Source of the DNA: Bacillota bacterium
GTDB lineage: Bacteria > Bacillota > UBA4882 > UBA8346
DNA length: 64,000 bases
NCBI GenBank assembly: GCA_023410535.1
Contig: JAEYPR010000030.1
Coordinates: forward strand, 37,919 to 101,918
Direction: 5' to 3'
Numbering within the stretch: position 1 is the stretch's first letter; each line of letters begins with the position of its first letter. Made by a program: the position numbers and the translations under genes. The notes below the pieces were generated by a model. That model was not told where the DNA came from and ran no database searches. It was given only the letters and a program-made list of their open reading frames with translations. Shown here one piece after another: positions 59,271 through 64,000 of the stretch.

Positions 59271-59930
59271 ATGCCATACATCGCCATTGAGCACGACCTC
59301 GATGCCGTTCCCGAACCACTTGACTTACCATCCCATCAAGTCAAGCAACTGTTCGATATTGCCCAAGCCGGCGCCGTCGGTTCGGTCGGATCGCTCCGGG
59401 ATTTTTTGGGCACCGCAGCCGACATTCACTTGAATTATCTGGCGTTTATCCCGGTATCGGTATTATTGGAACGGATCCGGCAGCAGCACCGTAACGCCCT
59501 GGGTTTTCAGATGCGTTTCAGCGGCGATATCTCCGGCGAAATCTTCACCTTCTTTAAAGAACAAGAAGCATTTAGCCTAGTTGAAAAGATGCTCGGCACA
59601 AAACGCCGGTCTCATCAGCCGTTGAACCCGCTGGAACTTTCGGTCCTCGCCGAGCTGGTCAACATCATCTCCAACTCGTTTTGGCGAGTGATGGCCGATC
59701 AAGCCGATCTGAACTGGTGGTTCAGTCCGCCCACCCGGTTGCGCGATCCGAACCGCACCCTGACCTACTCGGCCAAAGTGCGTAATTATGATCATTTAAT
59801 CATTCATTTTGAATTTTTGATCCCCAGTTTCAATCTGCGTTTCCAATACATCATCTTGCCGACCCACAACTCCATCCATAAACTGCTTCATAGCCTGGGC
59901 CGGTCGATCATTCAGGAAGCTGATGTATAA
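59271..59930 (+). CDS. CheC/CheX-like chemotaxis phosphatase-type protein
   Basis: A 219-residue protein. FQMRFSGDISGEIFTFFKEQEAFSLVEKML (in part) followed by NPLELSVLAELVNIISNSFW resembles the CheC strand-helix unit in which a Ser/Asp, Glu and Asn (here SVLAELVN) dephosphorylate CheY-P. Only one such helix is obvious, as in CheX or FliY-type variants. GGAAGGAGCATAAGCAG precedes the ATG. It is followed 101 bases later by a SleB-type hydrolase gene. With CheD and the soluble receptor in the same window it suggests a CheC-CheD adaptation system. Confidence 0.7.
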   Translation: MPYIAIEHDLDAVPEPLDLPSHQVKQLFDIAQAGAVGSVGSLRDFLGTAADIHLNYLAFIPVSVLLERIRQQHRNALGFQMRFSGDISGEIFTFFKEQEAFSLVEKMLGTKRRSHQPLNPLELSVLAELVNIISNSFWRVMADQADLNWWFSPPTRLRDPNRTLTYSAKVRNYDHLIIHFEFLIPSFNLRFQYIILPTHNSIHKLLHSLGRSIIQEADV

Positions 59931-60031
59931 ACTGACCTGTTTCCGGAGAAGAAATATATTCAGAAAACTGTAAATTGCGATACGTGCGTTGCAGTTTTTC
60001 GAAAGCGATATTCTTCAAAGGAGCGTTAGGG

Positions 60032-60484
60032 ATGGAAAGTAAGCAGCAAAGGTATCTCGGTCTGATTTTATTATTGGGCTGCGGGTTGGCATTCATTATC
60101 TTTCAGACGCAAGCCCAACCGACCCGGCAATCGGGTGACCTTGAGCTTTTAGCGCGGGTGATTCGGGCGGAAGCCGAAGCCGAACCATACACCGGACAGG
60201 TTGCCGTAGGAGCAGTGATCTTAAACCGCATTCAAAATTCCCAATTCCCCAACACGATGGCTGGCGTGGTCTACCAACCTCATGCGTTTGAGTCGGTTTC
60301 CAACGGAAGCGTTAACCAATCGCCAACGGATTCGACCCGCAAAGCGGCCCAAGCCGCCCTTAGCGGTTGGGATCCGTCGGGCGGTGCGATTTTCTTTTTC
60401 AATCCCGCCAAAGTTGGAGCGCATTCCTATGTCTGGACCCGGAAGATTATTAACCGCATCGGCGACCATGTCTTTGCGTTATAG
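60032..60484 (+). CDS. Small SleB-type cell wall hydrolase
   Basis: A 150-residue exported enzyme: N-terminal hydrophobic export segment (YLGLILLLGCGLAFIIFQTQA, in part) and a hydrolase_2 domain with VIRAEAEAEPYTGQVAVGAVILNR (catalytic Glu about residue 47, shown in part) and GGAIFFFNPAKVG. It equals the catalytic part of the LysM protein at 15.6 kb without binding domains. AAAGGAGCGTTAGGG precedes the ATG. Relatives include CwlJ/SleB germination enzymes. Likely lytic transglycosylase acting on peptidoglycan. Confidence 0.9.
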   Translation: MESKQQRYLGLILLLGCGLAFIIFQTQAQPTRQSGDLELLARVIRAEAEAEPYTGQVAVGAVILNRIQNSQFPNTMAGVVYQPHAFESVSNGSVNQSPTDSTRKAAQAALSGWDPSGGAIFFFNPAKVGAHSYVWTRKIINRIGDHVFAL

Positions 60485-60542
60485 TGTAGCGGCAGCATTT
60501 ATTCTAATGCTGCTTTGAGAGGCGGGTTTTTAATCCCGTCAC

Positions 60543-60572
60543 GGGCGGATATACCAGGATCCGCCCTTTTTA
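60543..60572 (+). terminator. Terminator after small SleB gene
   Basis: GGGCGGAT (60543-60550) pairs with ATCCGCCC (60559-60566) and is followed by TTTTTAT. A GCAGCATT/AATGCTGC stem lies just before it. Confidence 0.8.
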
Positions 60573-60729
60573 TATCATTTTTATCTCCACCGATGCACCA
60601 AAATGATCCGCCAAGAATATTCCATAAACACGGCAGGAATTGTCTGGCAAACCGCGAAAGACAATAAACAAACGACCGCAACGGCAACCCGAAAAGCTAT
60701 AGCGGAGATCTGATTCGAGGGGATGAACC

Positions 60730-61173
60730 ATGAATTTACGCGAGAAGTTACAGGAAGATTTGAAGACTGCGATGAAAGCGAAGGATGCGGTCCGGTTATC
60801 GGTGGTGCGGATGGCCAAGGCGGCGGTCATGAATGCCAAGATCGCTCGGGGCCATGAACTTTCCGACGAAGAAGTGATCGAGGTTTTGGCCAAAGAAGCC
60901 AAGCAACGCAATGACGCCATTCCGGAGTACGAGAAGGCTGGCCGCGCTGATATCGTCGACGGCCTTAAAGCCGAACTCCAAGTACTCCATGAATACTTGC
61001 CCGCCCAATTGTCCGAAGCCGAAGTCCGGCAGATCGTGGAAGAGACCGTCGCCGCAGTCGGGGCCGCCTCCAAAAAAGAGATGGGCAAAGTGATGGCCGC
61101 CTTGATGCCCAAGCTGAAAGGCCGGGCCGATGGCCGCCTGATCAACCAGATCGTGGGATCAATTTTGCAATAA
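60730..61173 (+). CDS. yqeY: GatB/YqeY domain protein
   Basis: A 147-residue YqeY protein: LREKLQEDLKTAMKAKD, RLSVVRMAKAAVMNAKI, IPEYEKAGRADIVDGLKAEL, YLPAQLSEAEV and MGKVMAALMPKLKGRADGRLINQIV are all standard. The family is related to the C-terminal domain of GatB and is thought to touch tRNA-dependent amidation, though its role is not settled. GAGGGGATGAACC precedes the ATG. In many Bacillota yqeY follows rpsU, which is not seen here. Confidence 0.92.
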   Translation: MNLREKLQEDLKTAMKAKDAVRLSVVRMAKAAVMNAKIARGHELSDEEVIEVLAKEAKQRNDAIPEYEKAGRADIVDGLKAELQVLHEYLPAQLSEAEVRQIVEETVAAVGAASKKEMGKVMAALMPKLKGRADGRLINQIVGSILQ

Positions 61174-61225
61174 TCCCGCTGCTCCGGAACGGTATAATTT
61201 TCACCGTTTGGAACATACTAAACCC

Positions 61226-61417
61226 ATGGAAGAGAAGCTACGTAAAAAAGACCTGCACATCCGGATCGATCCGGAGCTTTACGAAAAGTTCCGCCATATC
61301 ACCTTTTATGAACGGAACTCCATGACCGCCGTGATGACCCGGCTAATCACCGAATATATCGAAGAAAAGGCGATCAACGAGGCCCTGGATGATCTGGCGG
61401 CGCCAATGGTTCTGTAA
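61226..61417 (+). CDS. Ribbon-helix-helix protein
   Basis: A 63-residue protein. KKDLHIRIDPELYEKFRHITFYERNSMTAVMTRLITEYIEEK (in part) fits the ribbon-helix-helix fold: a strand followed by two helices with the turn at YERNS. Such CopG/Arc-like proteins bind DNA as dimers. No ribosome site precedes the ATG at 61226, nor a TTG 18 bases earlier, and a TATAAT hexamer lies at 61193-61198, so the message may be almost leaderless. No toxin gene is adjacent. Confidence 0.7.
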   Translation: MEEKLRKKDLHIRIDPELYEKFRHITFYERNSMTAVMTRLITEYIEEKAINEALDDLAAPMVL

Positions 61418-61430
61418 ATCCCTTGCAAAA

Positions 61431-61466
61431 AAGAACCCCCTTGCCATGACAGCAAGGGGGTTCTTC
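61431..61466. terminator. Bidirectional terminator between RHH and ferredoxin genes
   Basis: AAGAACCCCCTTGC (61431-61444) pairs with GCAAGGGGGTTCTT (61452-61465); serves both convergent genes. Confidence 0.85.
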
Positions 61467-61474
61467 TCTCGTTC

Positions 61475-61642
61475 TTATTCAGCTTTCGGAGCAGAAACCG
61501 GGCAAACGCCGGCACATGCGCCACAGTCGATACACTTGGCGGCATCAATTGTGTAGATATCGCCTTCGCTGATTGCCTCGACCGGGCATTCGGGTTGGCA
61601 AGCGCCACAAGCAATGCATTCATCACTGATTTTGTAGCTCAT
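61475..61642 (-). CDS. 2[4Fe-4S] ferredoxin
   Basis: A 55-residue clostridial-type ferredoxin. Two CxxCxxCxxxCP motifs are complete: Cys 9, 12, 15, 19 (CIACGACQPECP) and Cys 37, 40, 43, 47 (CIDCGACAGVCP). AGGAGGTGCCCCCT precedes the ATG. It carries low-potential electrons in anaerobic metabolism and is a plausible partner of NfnAB in this genome. Monocistronic, with the shared terminator downstream. Confidence 0.96.
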   Translation of the reverse strand: MSYKISDECIACGACQPECPVEAISEGDIYTIDAAKCIDCGACAGVCPVSAPKAE

Positions 61643-61839
61643 AGGGGGCACCTCCTATTGATCATATTTTCTTTTGCAAGAAATATGTGATTCCGCATAA
61701 TTAGTTCGACCTGATCCCCCAAAATCCTTTTTTAACCGAAGCATTTTTCGCTCGCAACCCAAATTTTAATCTGGGAAATAAAGGGCTTTGGCTGCCCAAA
61801 CAGTTCAAAATGATGACATAACTTTCCTCCGCTTTACGC

Positions 61840-61868
61840 TTGATTTTTCAAATTATTTTGGTTATAAT
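61840..61868 (+). promoter_or_regulatory. Promoter of tRNA-Gly
   Basis: TTGATT (61840-61845), 17-base spacer, TATAAT (61863-61868); the tRNA begins 12 bases later. Confidence 0.85.
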
Positions 61869-61879
61869 ATATCTACGTT

Positions 61880-61954
61880 GCGGGTGTGGCTCAGTGGTAG
61901 AGCATCGGCTTCCCAAGCCGAGGACCGCGGGTTCGAATCCCGTCGCCCGCTCCA
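61880..61954 (+). tRNA. tRNA-Gly (anticodon CCC)
   Basis: Full cloverleaf of 75 bases with encoded CCA: acceptor GCGGGTG/CGCCCGC, D arm with GGTAGAGC, anticodon stem TCGGC/GCCGA with loop TTCCCAA (anticodon CCC, codon GGG), and T arm GGTTCGAATCC. It has its own promoter and terminator. Confidence 0.97.
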
Positions 61955-61964
61955 AAAGTCAGCC

Positions 61965-61992
61965 AACTTCCGGTGTGCCGGAAGTTTTTTTA
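61965..61992 (+). terminator. Terminator after tRNA-Gly
   Basis: AACTTCCGG pairs with CCGGAAGTT and is followed by seven T. Confidence 0.9.
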
Positions 61993-62028
61993 TAAAACTG
62001 TCATCCGAATTTCCCGGAATGTACATGG

Positions 62029-62058
62029 TTGATTTTTCACTCAAGTCTGTGATAAAAT
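62029..62058 (+). promoter_or_regulatory. Promoter of tRNA-Thr
   Basis: TTGATTTTTC, as in the tRNA-Gly promoter, with TAAAAT (62053-62058) as a -10 after an 18-base spacer. Confidence 0.65.
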
Positions 62059-62085
62059 AATAGAGCAAAATTTCATATCTCACAT

Positions 62086-62160
62086 GCTGGTGTAGCTCAA
62101 TGGTAGAGCAGCGGTATCGTAAACCGCAGGTTGCGGGTTCAATTCCCATCACCAGCTCCA
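62086..62160 (+). tRNA. tRNA-Thr (anticodon CGT)
   Basis: Cloverleaf of 75 bases with encoded CCA: acceptor GCTGGTG/CACCAGC, D arm GTAGCTCAATGGTAGAGC, anticodon stem GCGGT/ACCGC with loop ATCGTAA (anticodon CGT, codon ACG), T arm GGTTCAATTCC. Confidence 0.96.
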
Positions 62161-62171
62161 TTCAAAAGTTG

Positions 62172-62200
62172 AAGGTCCGCATAAAAACGGACTTTTTTTA
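62172..62200 (+). terminator. Terminator after tRNA-Thr
   Basis: AAGGTCCG and CGGACTTT pair around CATAAAAA and lead into a T-run. Confidence 0.85.
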
Positions 62201-62218
62201 TTACTCTCTCGCGGGCAT

Positions 62219-62247
62219 TAAAAAATGCCCTCCCGGTCGGGAGGGCG
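62219..62247 (-). terminator. Minus-strand terminator downstream of small ORF
   Basis: GCCCTCCCG (62227-62235) pairs with CGGGAGGGC (62238-62246); on the minus strand it is followed by ATTTTTTAA. It could end the transcript of the 59-residue gene at 62434. Confidence 0.7.
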
Positions 62248-62391
62248 CTTCTGAAAAAAATTATTGAGATAACGTCTCTGCGAAACGACGAATTGCCAAA
62301 AGTCCCGATGATTCCAAGCACCGTTTGGCAATCAAATTTATTATATGGGCCATTATTCAATCACGTTCTCAAACTTCCCCGGAAATACAGC

Positions 62392-62421
62392 AAATCCCCC
62401 GCCGCGAACGGCGAGGGATTT
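62392..62421 (-). terminator. Hairpin just after the 59-residue gene
   Basis: AAATCCC-CGCCG and CGGCG-GGGATTT pair around TTCG on the minus strand, 12 bases after the stop. The following tail is only mildly T-rich. Confidence 0.5.
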
Positions 62422-62433
62422 GTTTGCGAAGCT

Positions 62434-62613
62434 TTAATGAACGTTGTCTAAATTAAGTATTTTGCGCGCATGATATAAATGCTCAATTGCGATTAAAATC
62501 TCCTCACGCGCTTTATCGTCGATATCCGCGATCTTTTTCATAAACACCTTCATCTGTCCAATCTTCAATGCCAATTCCGCATCCAACATCGTCTTTGGGA
62601 TTGGGTCGTTCAA
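62434..62613 (-). CDS. Small helical protein of 59 residues, unknown
   Basis: TTG start at 62613 with GGAGGT eight bases upstream; the product begins MNDPIPKTMLDAEL and continues as one or two amphipathic helices (ALKIGQMKVFMKKIADID, KAREEILIAIEHLYHARKIL) ending NLDNVH. There is no membrane segment or Cys. Its good ribosome site and two downstream hairpins argue that it is real. Function unknown; helical hairpin regulators look like this. Confidence 0.7.
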   Translation of the reverse strand: MNDPIPKTMLDAELALKIGQMKVFMKKIADIDDKAREEILIAIEHLYHARKILNLDNVH

Positions 62614-62797
62614 TGCTGTCTACCTCCGCCGCCCCACTTATTTTGTGCTTCGCAAAGCATACATTGATTCATCGGCAAGATTTTTGAGCATCTTAACTGG
62701 GAATTAGTTCCTGTCTAGATGTTGGCCCAATGCGTCGGTTCTTGGTAGGTTTGGGTAAAATAACGACAAAAAGTACTCGAAAAAAGGAGTCATCTGC

Positions 62798-62992
62798 ATG
62801 CCCGATATCCAGATCGGAATCGCTCAGACCGTCCGCTTACTTGACGGAACCGAAGGCACGATCGTCGCCGTCCGGCAGGACCAAACGAATCCCAAGTTTA
62901 CCATTGAGATCAGCGGCACCCAATCCACCCGGGAAGTCGTGACGCTCGATCAGATCAAAGAGGTCATTCACCAACCGCCTTACGACGCTTAA
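62798..62992 (+). CDS. Small beta-rich (KOW/SH3-like) protein, unknown
   Basis: A 64-residue protein: VRLLDGTEGTIVAVRQDQTNPKFTIEISG has the strand-turn-strand pattern of a small SH3/KOW-like barrel with the conserved Gly, followed by TREVVTLDQIKEVIHQP. AAAAAGGAGTCATCTGC precedes the ATG. It converges with and overlaps the next gene by four bases. Confidence 0.65.
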   Translation: MPDIQIGIAQTVRLLDGTEGTIVAVRQDQTNPKFTIEISGTQSTREVVTLDQIKEVIHQPPYDA

Positions 62993-63552
62993 AACCGGAC
63001 TCCCAACCGAACTTTCGCCCGGTAATCTTCCCGGAATTGACGTTCCACGCCCAACTCCAAAAAGGTATGCCGGGTTAAACTGCGCCGCCAATTCAACTCC
63101 GCACCGTCCCAACCGATACTGCACGACCATTGATACTCGGGAACAGTCACAGTCAGATCGGCACTTTCTTGCAGCTCCAGACCAACAGCCACTCCACTCT
63201 CGGTTATTTGGACGTCAGCCGTTCCGGCGACCAACGGATGGGCCGTTCCCAATAATTCCCCGGTTTTACTGTCGCGCAACCGAAAATTAGCGACCCCGTT
63301 CAGCGGCACCTGGAGCTGGAGCGATTCTTTAATGACTGACTTCTGCGTCGCCGGCCAAGGAACTTCCCCGCGAAGCTGGACATCATGTTCCATCTGAATC
63401 GGCAACCGCTGTTGCGATTGCGACGCTTCGGGCTTTGAGGAACTCTGTTGCGGCGCTAAGAAACGGAAGATCAACATTCCGCCAATTCCCATCACCACCA
63501 GCATACTTCCGACCCAGACTCCAAGATGATACTTACGGAAAGCACTCATCAT
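62989..63552 (-). CDS. Single-pass membrane protein beside amidase, unknown
   Basis: A 187-residue protein with an N-terminal membrane segment (VWVGSMLVVMGIGGMLIFRFL, in part, about residues 12-32), a Ser/Gln linker, and a beta-rich domain ending YRAKVRLGVRF. CGGAGTAAT precedes ATGATG; the first ATG overlaps the amidase stop (ATGA), so the two genes are coupled. The later part resembles phage-related host-surface or outer beta-strand proteins only loosely; no family assigned. Confidence 0.6.
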   Translation of the reverse strand: MMSAFRKYHLGVWVGSMLVVMGIGGMLIFRFLAPQQSSSKPEASQSQQRLPIQMEHDVQLRGEVPWPATQKSVIKESLQLQVPLNGVANFRLRDSKTGELLGTAHPLVAGTADVQITESGVAVGLELQESADLTVTVPEYQWSCSIGWDGAELNWRRSLTRHTFLELGVERQFREDYRAKVRLGVRF

Positions 63553-64000
63553 ATTACTCCGTTGCGCAAGCGTTGCAGATCCCGGTAGAAACCAACGGGG
63601 TCGAAAAGATCCCGGGCCGGGTTGACCCGGCCCTGTTGATACGCGGCCCAATTAAACGGGTCATAGGCCCGATTGACCGGTTCGTATTTGGAATGGGGCT
63701 GGATAAAGCCGGGGGTTGGCTCAAAATGATAGCGCCGGCAGATGTCAACGACCAGCTCCATCAGGTTCCGGTAACAGTCCGGCTGGAGCGGTTCGCAAGT
63801 CTCGATGCCGATGCTGTTGAAGTTTGCCCCCCGGCAATGATGCGCCCGTTCCTGCTCGGGAATGCAGCGGATAATATTTCCGGCGTCCACGATATAATGG
63901 GCGGAGGCATAAATCTTCCCGGCATACGGCGGGTGGTTCAAACTTTCAAAGTAATTCCGGTTTTGCAACGCGGTTGAATTAGGATTGCCGGTACGATGAA
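63549..64000 (-). CDS. N-acetylmuramoyl-L-alanine amidase (amidase_2), 5-prime truncated by window
   Basis: At least 150 residues; the frame runs off the right edge without a stop. Visible: HRTGNPNSTALQNRNYFES, ASAHYIVDAGNIIRCIPEQERAHHC (in part), NFNSIGIETCEP and FIQPHSKYEPVNRAYDPFNW. The His in SAHY, the His pair in AHHC and the late PHSKY fit the zinc ligands and loop of T7-lysozyme/PGRP-type amidases, which cut the amide bond between MurNAc and L-Ala. No start can be assigned. The next gene overlaps by four bases. Confidence 0.9.
   Translation of the reverse strand, partial: HRTGNPNSTALQNRNYFESLNHPPYAGKIYASAHYIVDAGNIIRCIPEQERAHHCRGANFNSIGIETCEPLQPDCYRNLMELVVDICRRYHFEPTPGFIQPHSKYEPVNRAYDPFNWAAYQQGRVNPARDLFDPVGFYRDLQRLRNGVI

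Noticed and set aside
61862..62161. Minus-strand open frame of 99 codons
   Set aside because: It covers both tRNA genes in antisense; tRNA-antisense frames of this kind are common false genes.

Overview
The window looks like a chromosomal segment of an anaerobic, probably spore-forming member of the Bacillota (Clostridia-like in the broad sense). Reasons: strong AGGAGG-type ribosome binding sites, many GTG/TTG starts, an NfnAB-type electron-bifurcating transhydrogenase and a 2[4Fe-4S] ferredoxin, SleB-type cell-wall hydrolases, a DacF-like carboxypeptidase, LytS/YesN signalling and CheC/CheD chemotaxis proteins. I cannot name the species. No prophage, CRISPR array, complete insertion sequence or rRNA operon was seen.

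Layout. 0-8 kb: zinc-ribbon protein, SPFH protein, a four-gene block (metallopeptidase, membrane protein, histidine phosphatase, beta-propeller) bracketed by an inverted pair of ~85 bp repeats, a structured leader/sRNA candidate and a soluble chemoreceptor. 8-21 kb: murI, cheD, rmuC, a class A PBP, a REC-HDOD regulator, a LysM/SleB hydrolase, signal peptidase I and nfnAB. 21-25 kb: DUF72 protein, DacF-like carboxypeptidase, a Cys/Lys-rich mini-protein, an RQC-like protein. 25-39 kb: a coherent D-xylose locus: ROK repressor, xylulokinase, xylose-isomerase-family enzyme, a membrane-anchored sugar-binding sensor with a LytS-type kinase and YesN-type regulator, a lipoprotein binding protein, and the XylFGH ABC importer. 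40-46 kb: a second type IIA topoisomerase pair, distinct from ordinary GyrAB, with a candidate LexA box in its promoter. 46-54 kb: a short FtsH-like protease with a membrane partner, an intracellular subtilisin, a CD3324-like HTH protein, M14 carboxypeptidase, L,D-transpeptidase-like protein and a DtxR/MntR-type regulator. 54-64 kb: two paralogous ~400-nt structured RNAs, a cyclase-family enzyme, an ABC exporter, a CheC-like protein, a second SleB hydrolase, YqeY, a ribbon-helix-helix protein, ferredoxin, tRNA-Gly(CCC), tRNA-Thr(CGT), and an amidase running off the right edge.

The most striking unexplained content is non-coding. (1) Two ~400-nt minus-strand RNAs (54740-55136 and 58681-59081), roughly 85-90% alike by eye, each closed by a 15-bp terminal stem, started by an extended -10 promoter, ended by a U-rich tail, and built from about six variants of one CAGUC/GAUUG hairpin module; G-U pairs and covariation fix the minus strand as the RNA. 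(2) Four intergenic arrays with an exact 21-bp period but very degenerate units (near 16.8, 29.4, 39.3 and 48.7 kb). (3) Three further dispersed repeat families: a 116-119 bp palindromic element (three copies), a ~160 bp MITE-like element (three copies) and the inverted ~85 bp pair.

All function calls rest on motif reading by eye; no database search was run.
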